DNA of 64,000 nucleotides from Candidatus Obscuribacterales bacterium (lineage in GTDB: Bacteria; Cyanobacteriota; Vampirovibrionia; Obscuribacterales; Obscuribacteraceae): positions 46,131 through 110,130 of the forward strand of contig JAIEQI010000010.1 of the NCBI GenBank assembly GCA_019747875.1, in the 5' to 3' direction. A model generated the notes under the pieces. The model made no database searches, had not been told where the DNA came from, and saw only the letters and a list, made by a program, of their open reading frames with translations. Positions 47,150 through 57,203 of the stretch are shown here, piece after piece. A program made the position numbers and the translations under genes. The stretch's first letter is position 1, and the number at the start of each line of letters is the position of its first letter.

Positions 47150-48136
47150 CTATGTATCAATGATCTTTTTCTTGGCGAGATCCTTCGGAACTTGGAATCG
47201 CCCGGTTTCACGTATTCCTGCCTGTCCGGGTTGAACGACACCCTTGACTATAGCAACTGAACACGGACAGTGAATGGCAACCGCCTGAGAAACGCTTCCA
47301 AGCAAAAGCTTCTTCAATCCCGTCCTTCCATGCGATCCCATTACAACCAAGTCAGCAGACCAGCTCTGTGCCATCTGCAAAATCACTTCGCGGGGGTCAC
47401 CTTCGCCAATGTCGATGGAAACACGACCACTACCAACCTTGCTCTCCAGGTCGGCTTTTACCAGCTCCAACTGTTTCCTTGCCACTTCCTTCATACCGTC
47501 ATGCTCGTGAACAACTCGTTCCGCCAGGGCAGCAGAACCCAAGTCTAGCAACGAGTCGGACATCCGTTGCACAACTGTTGTCAGCCTGAAATTAGTGTCT
47601 TCCGGCCAAACCAATGACTTTAACCATGTCAAAGCGGCGTCTGAGTATGGAGAATTATCGGTTGTTACCAGCACATTCTTGAACTTATTAGTAGCATGCG
47701 TGGCGTGGTTCGGATCTGACTTGACGACTAATACAGGGCACTGCGATTGCATTAACACACCCTGAGAGATGCTGCCAAGCAAAATCAAATCCAGTCCCTT
47801 ATTGCCCCTCGTTCCCATAACGATGAGCTCAGCACCCCACTGCTTGCAGTATTCGAGGATCTGTCCCTTGGGCTCGCCCTGGAGGAACTCGCTCGAAATC
47901 TTGCATTCAACCAACAGCTGTTGCAGCCTCACTGTCATCAAAGCCAGGGCTTTTGCAGCTGACTGGGTTCCGGTAATCTCAGAAGGACTTTTGCTCGACG
48001 CGGGGAAATTACTTTCGCCAGGTCTCAAAACGGTCAAAAGCTTGATTTCCGTCCCTGGGGGCCACTGGATGCCAGAAAGCGCATCCACTGCAGCTTGCGA
48101 ATAGACTGAACCATCAATCGCCGCGATTACCTTCAT
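47150..48136 (-). CDS. Universal stress protein, tandem UspA domains
   Basis: 328 residues made of two UspA domains (about 1-145 and 155-310). Each has the ATP-binding motif G-x2-G-x9-G-S/T: GTRGNKGLDLILLGSIS and GSHGRTGLKKLLLGSVS. The N-terminal MKVIAAIDGS and second-domain VLVTTDNSPYS are typical strand-1 ends. Such proteins bind ATP and help survive stress. Start is ATG; no strong regulatory site visible. It is convergent with the thioredoxin gene, 10 bases apart. Confidence 0.93.
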   Translation of the reverse strand: MKVIAAIDGSVYSQAAVDALSGIQWPPGTEIKLLTVLRPGESNFPASSKSPSEITGTQSAAKALALMTVRLQQLLVECKISSEFLQGEPKGQILEYCKQWGAELIVMGTRGNKGLDLILLGSISQGVLMQSQCPVLVVKSDPNHATHATNKFKNVLVTTDNSPYSDAALTWLKSLVWPEDTNFRLTTVVQRMSDSLLDLGSAALAERVVHEHDGMKEVARKQLELVKADLESKVGSGRVSIDIGEGDPREVILQMAQSWSADLVVMGSHGRTGLKKLLLGSVSQAVAIHCPCSVAIVKGVVQPGQAGIRETGRFQVPKDLAKKKIIDT

Positions 48137-48752
48137 GCCTGTCCCGAGATTGGAATCAACGTAGGATTATAACCTAGCTCATAAAAAAAACGGGACTCAT
48201 TGCGTGGGAAGGTCTGTTGACTAATACTGGTGAATCAGCCGGAAACCGGCACTTTCTCAAGAAGCGAGATAGCAAGGTAATGAATTTAGCGATGACCTTG
48301 ACATACCATTGCTTGTCTGCTTGGAATGTTTTCGATTTGGAAATCAGTTATGAATTTCACCATTAATAGTTCGCAGTCCATTCTTCGCGTAGCTCATTTG
48401 CGAAACCCGCATTCTGAGCGCATGGAAGGCAAAGTTTTGTACAAATTTTTGCGCACTTTATCCTGCATCACCGTCCTCAGCGATCTGACCATTCAGCGAA
48501 CTGCCAGAATTGAAGCGGATTTTCACGCGCCGCCTCTGATGCGTGAAATCTACGTGAACTACGCATCAATGTTAGGAACGTGTTAAAAGTAGTGATCACA
48601 TGCGCAAAATCTTTTGCTATGCGCAAGTGTGAGAGCATTTCGCGCTCAATAGATAGACACAAATCTACGCTGTAGAGCTTGATAGGAAGCCGATTTTCAA
48701 CTGGACTTTTGTCCAGCGCCGCTGCATGCATTCTTTTCTGGAGGACCCTCAG
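48137..48752. other. Long gene-free stretch before the amidase gene
   Basis: 616 bases. A small perfect hairpin GCCGG-AAA-CCGGC lies at 48238-48250. TTGACA occurs at 48298 but without a good -10 at 17 bases. An open frame at 48326-48586 translates to an unpatterned sequence and lacks a ribosome site. I see no RNA gene. Confidence 0.4.
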
Positions 48753-49949
48753 GTGACAAAACGACTGCGTAATTCGATGTTTGCCATTATGTCTTCTCTG
48801 ATGGCAGTTCTCACACAACCTGCTAATTCTTTAAGCGAACTAGCAGTAATAAATCCGATCAAACCGAATGTGCAAGCTGCAAGAAAAGCCAGCCCAAAGA
48901 CTACGACACATTCAACAAGCGCAAAGAAATCGACTGCAGACGCGCTTAACAAGAAAGCAGCCGACCACAAGAAAGCAAATACTGCAAGTGCAAACGCTAA
49001 GAACAGTTCACAGCAACTCGCAAAAAAGCAATCACGCACGCCATCTAAGATAGCGTCACGCAACCTTTCAAAACGCACCGTAGCAAAAAAACTGCCACCA
49101 GTAAAACCAATGCCTCTGGCACGAAAGAAACTGATCAACGACAGTTTTGTGAACGGCTACGCAGATAAGTACTCCCCGCGCGACATGGTACGCGCCGGAG
49201 CCTTTAGCTATTTCCCACTGCGCGGTGGCGTCTTCACGCGCAAGTCACCAATAAAAGCAGTAGTTGTTCATTCGACCGAAACAGCAAGCCCAGCTTCTGC
49301 AAAAAATATTGTCAGAAGCTGGAACAACAGCGGACCTAATCATGCCGGTACACAGTTTATCGTTGACCGCGACGGCATCATTTATCTAACCGTTAGTGAT
49401 CCAATAGTTGGAACCTTTCACGTCAACTCGTTCATCACACTAGAAGGCGTTAAAAACGACAACAGCATCGGCATCGAAATAGTCCGTACAGGGAAGCAAA
49501 AATACACCAAGCCGCAATTAGCTTCAGTATCACGCCTCGTACATTACTTGCTCGACCGCTACAAGATACCTGAAGTATACGGACACGGAGAAATTCAACC
49601 TACAGATCGCACTGACCCGGTTGGATTTGATTGGAAAGCTTTCGACGGTGATCTTGACGGGCTGGAACTGAGCCAAGCTAAGCACAAACAGGAACTAATT
49701 CGCATTGCCGCCGAAACCAAGAAACAACAGCAAGCGAAGCTGGCCTCTGAAAAGAATCCGCTCATGGATTCTGCCCTAATCGCAGCAGCGAAAAAGCAAC
49801 TTGGTCCGGAGAAGACCAATCCGGTTTCGGCCGACCGAAAACTTCAGCAGGCAATTCAACAGCGTATCTCATCAGATAAGAAACAAACATCTGAAAAAGC
49901 CCCATCTCGCATAGTCGCCGACGAAAAAGTAAATGCAGCTAAAGGTTAG
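48753..49949 (+). CDS. Exported N-acetylmuramoyl-L-alanine amidase (amidase_2/PGRP type)
   Basis: About 398 residues: signal peptide (FAIMSSLMAVLTQPANS), a long Lys/Ala/Ser/Thr-rich linker (residues 30-125), then an amidase_2 domain. Zinc ligands are visible: His in VVHSTETAS, His in VYGHGEIQ, and the TDRTDPVG Asp region. A helical Lys/Gln-rich tail follows. It cleaves the amide between MurNAc and L-Ala in peptidoglycan. GTG 48753 is chosen because GGAGG lies eight bases upstream (48740-48744); the frame is open from an earlier ATG. PBP1A follows after a terminator. Confidence 0.9.
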   Translation: MTKRLRNSMFAIMSSLMAVLTQPANSLSELAVINPIKPNVQAARKASPKTTTHSTSAKKSTADALNKKAADHKKANTASANAKNSSQQLAKKQSRTPSKIASRNLSKRTVAKKLPPVKPMPLARKKLINDSFVNGYADKYSPRDMVRAGAFSYFPLRGGVFTRKSPIKAVVVHSTETASPASAKNIVRSWNNSGPNHAGTQFIVDRDGIIYLTVSDPIVGTFHVNSFITLEGVKNDNSIGIEIVRTGKQKYTKPQLASVSRLVHYLLDRYKIPEVYGHGEIQPTDRTDPVGFDWKAFDGDLDGLELSQAKHKQELIRIAAETKKQQQAKLASEKNPLMDSALIAAAKKQLGPEKTNPVSADRKLQQAIQQRISSDKKQTSEKAPSRIVADEKVNAAKG

Positions 49950-50077
49950 AATCGGATCAACTTATATAAGGAATGGAAACTTTCAGAGCACCATAAACTT
50001 ATACACAAAACATCGATAACTGCCTACTAAAAGTCGTTGTTCGATCTTCAATTTAAAGATCATCGACACAATTACGG

Positions 50078-50109
50078 AGCCTCTTCACCCCCTGGAGAGG
50101 CTTCGTTTT
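50078..50109 (+). terminator. Rho-independent terminator after the amidase gene
   Basis: AGCCTCT pairs with AGAGGCT across an 11-base loop, followed by TCGTTTT. It sits 130 bases after the amidase stop and before the PBP1A start, so the two genes seem to be separately transcribed. It also argues against starting PBP1A at the upstream TTG (50037). Confidence 0.6.
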
Positions 50110-50192
50110 GCGCATCTCACGGGTGCAGGGAACGATTATTGATTTTGTCCCGTCAAGTCCAGCATTGTAACCCCCTTTACCTTGGCAAATCT

Positions 50193-53081
50193 ATGAATAT
50201 CAACGATCTTCCTCCGTATCAGCCTGAACGGCCGATGCCCAAAATTATTGGCGTCCTCGGAAATTTTCTCAAAGCTTGCATCGTACCGTTCGCCTTAGTA
50301 TTCATTCTTGCATCTTCGATATTCTTCATACGGCAAATGTTCACCGCGATTGCAGTGAAGTTACCTACATTGAAGGAAGAAAACCGCGGCGTTGCTATCT
50401 ATGATCGACAAGGTAAGTTCGTCACGACAATGCATTACGATCGCGACATCAAGCCAATTCCATTGGACAAAATGTCAAAGCACATTAGAAACGCCATCGT
50501 CGCAATCGAAGACAAAAACTTCTATATGCACGAGGGAATTGACCTCTTTGGTATCGGCAGAGCCGCAGTAAAAAATTACAAGGCCGGAAAAATCGTTGAG
50601 GGTGCATCAACAATCACACAACAATTGGTGCGCTGCCTTTATCTTGACGCAGACGATCGTAGTTATCGCCGAAAGCTCACAGAAGCTGTAATGGCTATCA
50701 ATGTAGATCTAAACTATTCAAAACCGAAAATCCTCGAAGCCTATTTAAATGAAGTCTATTTCGGTGATGGCGTGTATGGCGTTGAGCGGGCAGCACAAAA
50801 TTACTTTAACAAGCACGCTTCACAATTAAGCATTTCGGAATCTGCATTCTTAGCTGGACTAGTCAAAGCTCCTTCTGAATTAAGTCAAGCAGGAAACCGC
50901 CATGACGCACTTATGAGACAGCACGCCATCATAGATAATATGGTCGAAGCGAATTTCATAACTGCAAAAGAAGCAGAGAAAGCGAAACTGACTCCATTAG
51001 CATTTAAGGAAGGTCCGCCGTCGGTTCCATATCCAAGTTATGTCCAATGTGTGATGGCTGTACTCAAACGCGAACTTGGCGACGATTTGTGGAAACGAGG
51101 ATGGAAGGTTTACACCAACCTTGATCAACAAGCTCAAAAAGTAGCAGAGAAAACATTGAACCAAGGTATCAAAACGGCACCAAAGGGAATCAACCAGGGC
51201 GCGCTGGTTTCTATGTCCTTAAAAGATGCCGGACTTCTGGCAGTGGTTGGTGGCGCCGGCAAGTACGAACAAATCCAGTGGAACAGAGCTCTAGCTCCAC
51301 ACACCGCTGGTTCGTCATTCAAGCCATTCGTCTATCTTGCAGCCCTTCAAAAAGGGTTAATTCAGCCTGACACCTTGGTCAATGATGCACCAATCACAAT
51401 AAAAGCGAAGGGCGCACCAGACTGGTCGCCAAAAAACTTCGATGGGCGTTACAAAGGCTGGATGCCAGTAAGAACAGCTTTAGCTCAATCGCGAAATATT
51501 TGCGCAGTGAGGGTAGCGCAAGAAGTGGGAATGAACGAGGTCGTGATGACAGCGCGTGCCGCAGGCATCGGCTCACAGTTGGAAAATTACCCATCAACTG
51601 CCCTAGGCGCTTGCGCCGTCACACCGCTTGAGATGTGTACAGCATATAGCACTCTGGCTCGGGGAGGCATCTACATGCCTCCTCAAGTTCTTCGCTCAAT
51701 TCAATACGAAGATGGCAAAGAGTACAAGATTTATCGTGCTACGCCCAGTGCCAATTTGGATAGTGAATCAGTTGCAGAATTAGTTGATGTGATGCAAGAT
51801 GTCATCAAACGAGGTACCGGTACCAGAGCCAAACTAAAAGGCATCACGGTCGCAGGCAAGACCGGTACATCTGACAACGCCAAAGATTTGTGGTTCGTCG
51901 GATTCACTCCCGACACATGTACTGCTGTGTGGGGTGGAAATGATAAGAACAAGAGGGTGCGCGGTGGCATCACCGTAACCGGTGGCATGGTCATGGCAAA
52001 TATCTGGCGCAATTACATGACTGCATATTATCAAGATCATAAGCCGCCAGTCGGAATAGCGTTTATGCCTCCGTCCAAAGAACTGATCAGATCGATACCT
52101 AAGTATGATCCTAAGACAACCATTGCCTCAGGATTCGGCGGACTCTACGTTGACACACCGGCTAACGTTTATCCTGTCGCCACCACGTTCACGCAGGAAG
52201 ACGTTGAAAAAGAGAAGAAGATCGAAGAAACTGGTATAGCTTCAGCAGCAGATCTCCAGAGAATCACAGCTGTAAAGAAGGCTAGAGCCCTAGCAGCAAG
52301 CCAGCCGTACCAACAATATGCGCAGCAGCGCGGGGTGCAGAATTATGGACCTACAACGGTCCAAGAATATGGTGTTGTTTACAGTGACAACCGCAAGCAA
52401 CAAGGCGAAGCAGAGCGTGGTGATGATGAGGGAGATGAGGATTCATCCTCCGAGTCGCAACAGAACCAGAGCCGAAATGGTGACAAAGTCAGTACTAACC
52501 AAAATTATCTTGATCCACGACAAGCTCCCTCAGCAGCAGGGCATGGTGCCGCTGTCGCTGCGATAAAAGGACAGTACGCAGCAACTAACGCAGGACAAAA
52601 TGGCTCGCAACCGGGAAATGGAAGCTTCAATCTCTTTGGATTCCAATGGCCCGGTCAGCAGCAGCAAGCTCAACAACAAGCAGCAACTGGGGCAAAACAA
52701 GCTGCAAGTTCAGCTCCCTGGTCTGCGAAATTTCAGGAGGCACACCAAGCATCTCCCTATCAATACTATTCGCCAACCCCGAACCAACACCATGTGCAGT
52801 GGCACACGGAGAATGGATCCTATCCAGCTTCTAGAGCAGTCCAACAGGGAGCCAGACGACAGACGCATGCTGTGACAGTGACGCCGAGTGCCCGGCCTGC
52901 TTATCCAGCAGCAGTCCCATATTCAATTCAAACTACTCAACCATATCATCATGTCGTTCCAAGCAACAATCATGCATATAACGGAGACGAACGCGAGCTT
53001 ATGGAAGAGGAAGAAGCTCCGGATCCGGCTCCTGCACCCGCACCTGCTCCCGGGAACGCTGCTACCGAAGAGTTGTATTAG
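50193..53081 (+). CDS. Class A penicillin-binding protein (PBP1A-like), with long C-terminal tail
   Basis: 962 residues: N-terminal anchor (KACIVPFALVFILASSIFFI), glycosyltransferase-51 domain (AIVAIEDKNFYMHEGID with catalytic Glu; GASTITQQLVR), and a transpeptidase domain with S374xxK (AGSSFKPF), SRN and KTGTSDNAKD. It polymerises and cross-links peptidoglycan. The tail of about 300 residues after the transpeptidase domain is Gln/Ser/Pro-rich and disordered, far longer than in usual PBP1A, and ends PAPAPAPAPGNAATEELY. ATG 50193 precedes the anchor; the ribosome site is weak. The gene sits among other cell-wall genes. Confidence 0.93.
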   Translation: MNINDLPPYQPERPMPKIIGVLGNFLKACIVPFALVFILASSIFFIRQMFTAIAVKLPTLKEENRGVAIYDRQGKFVTTMHYDRDIKPIPLDKMSKHIRNAIVAIEDKNFYMHEGIDLFGIGRAAVKNYKAGKIVEGASTITQQLVRCLYLDADDRSYRRKLTEAVMAINVDLNYSKPKILEAYLNEVYFGDGVYGVERAAQNYFNKHASQLSISESAFLAGLVKAPSELSQAGNRHDALMRQHAIIDNMVEANFITAKEAEKAKLTPLAFKEGPPSVPYPSYVQCVMAVLKRELGDDLWKRGWKVYTNLDQQAQKVAEKTLNQGIKTAPKGINQGALVSMSLKDAGLLAVVGGAGKYEQIQWNRALAPHTAGSSFKPFVYLAALQKGLIQPDTLVNDAPITIKAKGAPDWSPKNFDGRYKGWMPVRTALAQSRNICAVRVAQEVGMNEVVMTARAAGIGSQLENYPSTALGACAVTPLEMCTAYSTLARGGIYMPPQVLRSIQYEDGKEYKIYRATPSANLDSESVAELVDVMQDVIKRGTGTRAKLKGITVAGKTGTSDNAKDLWFVGFTPDTCTAVWGGNDKNKRVRGGITVTGGMVMANIWRNYMTAYYQDHKPPVGIAFMPPSKELIRSIPKYDPKTTIASGFGGLYVDTPANVYPVATTFTQEDVEKEKKIEETGIASAADLQRITAVKKARALAASQPYQQYAQQRGVQNYGPTTVQEYGVVYSDNRKQQGEAERGDDEGDEDSSSESQQNQSRNGDKVSTNQNYLDPRQAPSAAGHGAAVAAIKGQYAATNAGQNGSQPGNGSFNLFGFQWPGQQQQAQQQAATGAKQAASSAPWSAKFQEAHQASPYQYYSPTPNQHHVQWHTENGSYPASRAVQQGARRQTHAVTVTPSARPAYPAAVPYSIQTTQPYHHVVPSNNHAYNGDERELMEEEEAPDPAPAPAPAPGNAATEELY

Positions 53082-53193
53082 CACGTACCTTAAGGGCAGC
53101 GCCACGCCATGCGTGCCCGGAGTAGAAATTCTGGTATTTGATCAACGACGATGTCGCGCAATGTTTGGTAGGAGCGTATAAAGTTAAGTACGA

Positions 53194-54063
53194 TTACTCG
53201 TCGTGCAGTAATCGGTGGGCGTGGTCGAAGCTCTTGTAATACCATTGGTCCTTTAAGAAAGGTCGTAAGTGGACACCTATCGGAATGTCGGCGCCGTTTG
53301 AATCTTTGTGCCCTTCACCCGTGCAATCAATAATAAGTGGTGCCCCATCAGGAGATTTACCCACGTCACCTACCCACATGATCACATGTGCGAGATCACC
53401 GGAACGATTCCGTATGTAGAGTAAGTCCCCCGTCTTTAACTTCTTACACAGGTTGTCATAGCCGTTATCATCCACAATGACTTTTGCATGTGTGGTCCGA
53501 TCGGGTCCCGGTCCCTCAATTTCGGTCATATTTGCCTGGCGTTTGATACCGGTGCTCATTTTAATTCCGAGACCATAGTTATAACACCATGATGTGAAGT
53601 CGCTGCAATCAACACCTTTCGAGTTGCGGCCGTAGGCAACTTGCTTCCACGGCCAATCTCGCGGCGGGTCCCAATCAGGAATGTGATGATGCTGATATGG
53701 CAGACCAATATAACTACAAGCGACTGCAAGAACTCGTTGACGTTTGGCGCTGACCGGCATCCGATCATAATCAGGATGAGCTGGATAGTGGCGAGGAGGT
53801 GGTCCCCAGGCGCCCCACTCTTTGCGCACCCTTCTCGAATACCAATCCTCAAATGGGACTTCTGATTCAAGTTTTCTGTCGTTTCGCGGCGGAGAATTGT
53901 CTATGGACATGAGTTCGTCGATTGGGTAAGTAAACTTAACTTCGTATGGCGAACGGTACCCGTCCGTGTTGTATGACCCCATCTCTGCATCAACTACTTT
54001 CGGTATCGAAATTACTCCCATTGACGCCGCTACTAGCGAAAGAACCAGTTTCTTTACTTCCAT
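53194..54063 (-). CDS. Exported NlpC/P60-family peptidoglycan hydrolase
   Basis: 289 residues: signal peptide (LVLSLVAASMGVISIPKVVDA), an uncharacterised spacer rich in Pro/Tyr/Trp (about 30-110), then an NlpC/P60 domain. Catalytic C153 is in GVDCSDFTSWC, H226 in GDLAHVIMWVGD, and a polar third residue lies in LIIDCTGEG. Such enzymes cut D-Glu/DAP-type stem-peptide bonds. Convergent with PBP1A. Sequence between the hydrolase and the metalloprotease gene behind it is 46 bases, so co-transcription is likely. Confidence 0.9.
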   Translation of the reverse strand: MEVKKLVLSLVAASMGVISIPKVVDAEMGSYNTDGYRSPYEVKFTYPIDELMSIDNSPPRNDRKLESEVPFEDWYSRRVRKEWGAWGPPPRHYPAHPDYDRMPVSAKRQRVLAVACSYIGLPYQHHHIPDWDPPRDWPWKQVAYGRNSKGVDCSDFTSWCYNYGLGIKMSTGIKRQANMTEIEGPGPDRTTHAKVIVDDNGYDNLCKKLKTGDLLYIRNRSGDLAHVIMWVGDVGKSPDGAPLIIDCTGEGHKDSNGADIPIGVHLRPFLKDQWYYKSFDHAHRLLHDE

Positions 54064-54109
54064 GACAATCCCACAGTTTCCGTACCAGAACTTTATGCCA
54101 CAAACATCG

Positions 54110-55096
54110 TTATTCTGAAGCTAGATTGTTATTAATAGCTTTTCGAATGGCCGCTCCAGGAGCACGATCATCAAAAACAACACTTGAGCGAACGCCAGAG
54201 ACACCCAGGTAATCAAAAAGCGCGGACAGATTGGGAACAACCATTCCAGAGCTGAATTGGTCATACAGCTTCACGAGCAGATCAGAGGACGCCTTCAGTT
54301 CTGGCGATCCGCTTGCTCGCAATAAGGCGTCTCGCGGGTCGTCATCAGAGTAAATGTTCTCTCCCGAGCGGGCGACGTAACTCAAAATATGCTGCAAGCC
54401 AATTTTATTCTTACTTCTCTTCCGGAGTTCGACATCTGCCACCAAACAGAAAATCGCACCGCCCCAGTAAATCCGATCTATACGTCGTGAACCCTTTAGA
54501 GGATCATTTTCTGATCGCGCTTGTCCCTTCGGGGTATTTTTGATCAGGTCCGCCCAAACCTCCTTCTCATCTATGTTGCCGATCTGCAAGCGCGCAATCG
54601 GCTCGACGTAAGTTGCCATTCCTTCGGTAAGCCATCGATCTTTCCACGCAACAATAGGGAAAGCCAGGTGCACCATCTCGTGAGTTAAGACCCAGTCTTC
54701 GTCAAGACACTTCTTCGGTATATCAATGCCGACAGGCACCTCTATCTCCGAAACACCACGTGCAATTCCCGTTGTAGAGAATCCGATCTCATCGCCTCGA
54801 GTATTTTGAATCTTAACTCGCAGTCTCTTCACAGGCATTTGACCATAGTATCGATCAACGGCTTTTGCGCAACGCTTAACCCAATCCAGAATTGCCATTT
54901 TTCCGATTCGTGGAACACCATCAATGAAGCTTACTTCGATGCGCGTGCCGCCATATTCAAATTCAGAAGACAGAAAATTATCCGCACCGAATGCGGCCGC
55001 TCCAGACTTTGCCAGTCCGAAATCTATCACACCAAAGGAAGCGGATGCGATTATCACAACGATTACAAGCACCTTGCAAAACCGGCGGTTCGTCAT
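54110..55096 (-). CDS. Exported zincin-type metalloprotease-like protein
   Basis: 328 residues: signal peptide (VLVIVVIIASASFGVIDFGLA), then a domain with HEMVH (H139-E140-M-V-H143) and a downstream LTEGMATY with E158 as likely third zinc ligand, the pattern of MA-clan gluzincins. The remainder, with KIGLQHILSYVARSGENIYSDDDPR, resembles M1/M61-like C-terminal helices. It would be a periplasmic peptidase or an inactive relative. Its start overlaps the stop of the gene upstream (ATGA), so they are coupled. Confidence 0.85.
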   Translation of the reverse strand: MTNRRFCKVLVIVVIIASASFGVIDFGLAKSGAAAFGADNFLSSEFEYGGTRIEVSFIDGVPRIGKMAILDWVKRCAKAVDRYYGQMPVKRLRVKIQNTRGDEIGFSTTGIARGVSEIEVPVGIDIPKKCLDEDWVLTHEMVHLAFPIVAWKDRWLTEGMATYVEPIARLQIGNIDEKEVWADLIKNTPKGQARSENDPLKGSRRIDRIYWGGAIFCLVADVELRKRSKNKIGLQHILSYVARSGENIYSDDDPRDALLRASGSPELKASSDLLVKLYDQFSSGMVVPNLSALFDYLGVSGVRSSVVFDDRAPGAAIRKAINNNLASE

Positions 55097-56919
55097 GCCG
55101 TCAGACTTGCTTTTGCATTGGACGTTTTTACCTGCAATCTATTTGCCGAATCACTGTCTAACTTATTAGCGCGTTTAAGAATGATCAACCCGTAATCATA
55201 TTGCTTGGCGGCACTCTGAAATTGTTTTTGCTCAGAATAGAGATCGCCAAGTTTCTCCACCACCGCAACCAATGCCAGAGACGCGCTACCAAAGCCGGCT
55301 TGAGCCAACTGAATAGCTCGTTGATAATGATCTTCCGCCATCTGATCATTTCCGAGCAATTTGTAGCAATCACCTAAAAGCAAAACAGCCCGAAGCAATT
55401 TGCCTTCATCCTGTCCCTGTTCCTCTCGCGTTGCAAGTGCGGCTCTCAAAAATGTGAATGCAGCCGGCGCATTTTCTTGTTCAATCTCCGCTTCTGCAAT
55501 CTGCTCCAAAGTGTCCAATGTCTCCTCATGGTTGGAACCAAGAGCTTGCTGCCTGTGTTCAAGTGCCTTGTGCAAAAGAGGTATCGCTTCCACCTTACGA
55601 CCTTGCGCCACATATATTTGAGCCAACGCCGTACATGCTCTTGCAGCGTTCACATCACCTCTAGTTTCTGTGCCCCAAATTTTCAGAGCTCGATTGTAAT
55701 AAACTTCAGCCTGCGAGCGGTCACCCGTTTGCTCATAAAGTGAAGCCACCTGGTAAGCAATTGGAGCGAGCTCTTGATGGTTCGCACCATGGGACGATTC
55801 CGCGGCGACTAACTTGTCCAGCTCAACTGCAATCTCTCTATACGTTTCGAATTTGTTCTGTTCCTGTGCCAAAATTCCAGCTTCATGCAGCAATCGCTCA
55901 AGCGAAATCCCTCTGCGCGAAGCCCTGGTCAGAAGGTCGATTGCCAGCATTTCGGAAAGAACACCTTGCCGAATGTAGAACTGAGACTTAAGTGACGACT
56001 GCAGATCAAGCTCATTCACCATTTTTTGTTCGCGCAAAACAGTCCCAACAGGAATCCGCGATTGTTTTGAAATTCGCAATGCATTCTGGAGTTGCTCGTC
56101 GGATAGTAATCCCGCAGCCTTGAGCAGCTCACCAATTGGTTGCGGTCTCGCTTCTTTGTCGATTGTTTGTTGGGCCGACACGGCAATCCGTCGGAGGATC
56201 GTTGCATACATACCTAAATTTGCAGGCAAACCAGATTCAAGAATGTCCAGAGTTTGTAGATAATTCTCGCGAGCTTGCTCCTCGTCACCCTTAGCTTTGT
56301 AGAGGTCAGCAAGACTCTCATAAGCCTGTGCAATTTGGGGATGACTGGGCGGGAACGCCTTCATTTTAACGATCAAGACTTCCTCATAACATTCCTCAGC
56401 CTCGTCAAAGCGCTCGGTAGCCATATAGGCGTTACCAAGACGGCTCAATACCGAAGCAATGTCGATATGGCTCCTACCCAAGGTTTTCTCCATAACCGCT
56501 CGGGCAGCCAGATAGTGAGCTTCCGCTTCCTTGCATTGATCCGTGATTAGAAGTTGGTCGCCCTTCTCGATCAATTTCTCGGGCGCCGCCGCATAGTCGA
56601 CATCAAGTGGTTTACTTACCACATTATCAGCACTGAGATTATCGAGCGCGTCTTTATAGCGTTCCTGAATTGCCTGCTGGAGACTTATTTGCTGCTTTAC
56701 AGCTCGTTTGAGGCTCTCGACCCCGATAACTGGTGAAAGTCCCAACCGGATGAGCTTTTGGGTTTCAAGCGCTCTCTCAATATCGGGCTCTTCCATTACC
56801 CTGAGCAGTTTCAAAACCCGCCCAAGCGCAATATGCTTCGCTTTACCGTACTCCAGTCCGTTTGAAAGCTGTTTTGGAGAAATCAGGTCTGCTTCAATAA
56901 GTATCTGTCCAATACGCAT
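55093..56919 (-). CDS. PilB/GspE-N-terminal-like and TPR protein, paralogue
   Basis: About 608 residues with the same architecture as the protein at 44829-46640. It has an N-terminal pair of LG-x2-L motifs (RIGQILIEADLISPKQLSNGL; ALGRVLKLLRVMEEPDIERAL), TPR units (about 110-250, including MEKTLGRSHIDIASVLSRLGNAY-type kinesin-light-chain repeats), a second motif pair (QPIGELLKAAGLLSDEQLQNAL; PVGTVLREQKMVNELDLQSSL) and a second TPR block. There is no ATPase. ATG 56919 starts right at the first motif; an upstream TTG (56985) adds unlike residues. It is coupled by ATGA to the metalloprotease gene. Neighbour and function links are unknown. Confidence 0.85.
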   Translation of the reverse strand: MRIGQILIEADLISPKQLSNGLEYGKAKHIALGRVLKLLRVMEEPDIERALETQKLIRLGLSPVIGVESLKRAVKQQISLQQAIQERYKDALDNLSADNVVSKPLDVDYAAAPEKLIEKGDQLLITDQCKEAEAHYLAARAVMEKTLGRSHIDIASVLSRLGNAYMATERFDEAEECYEEVLIVKMKAFPPSHPQIAQAYESLADLYKAKGDEEQARENYLQTLDILESGLPANLGMYATILRRIAVSAQQTIDKEARPQPIGELLKAAGLLSDEQLQNALRISKQSRIPVGTVLREQKMVNELDLQSSLKSQFYIRQGVLSEMLAIDLLTRASRRGISLERLLHEAGILAQEQNKFETYREIAVELDKLVAAESSHGANHQELAPIAYQVASLYEQTGDRSQAEVYYNRALKIWGTETRGDVNAARACTALAQIYVAQGRKVEAIPLLHKALEHRQQALGSNHEETLDTLEQIAEAEIEQENAPAAFTFLRAALATREEQGQDEGKLLRAVLLLGDCYKLLGNDQMAEDHYQRAIQLAQAGFGSASLALVAVVEKLGDLYSEQKQFQSAAKQYDYGLIILKRANKLDSDSANRLQVKTSNAKASLTA

Positions 56920-57203
56920 GCCAGTGCTTGTACCGCAATAAGCCCCCGCCCTTCCATATATGATTCCCCAGTGCCTGCTTTCCAAAGCCTCAGCGCCAGT
57001 ACCGGGAAGATTTGTAAATCAGGCATTTGCCGTCCATCCTTACTAGTCAAAACAAAAGGACTACTAGCCGCCTCATCAAAAATCTTTAATCTAGTCCAAA
57101 ACACTCAATCCGGCTGTATTTACAGAAGGCAGCTTCGTAAAACCCTCAATTTACTTAGCTAAAACCTTGAAGTACACTGAAATTACTTGGAAAGGAAATT
57201 GGG

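Noticed and set aside
48326..48586. Possible small gene in the gap before the amidase
   Set aside because: No ribosome site, unpatterned translation, and a competing antisense frame of equal length.
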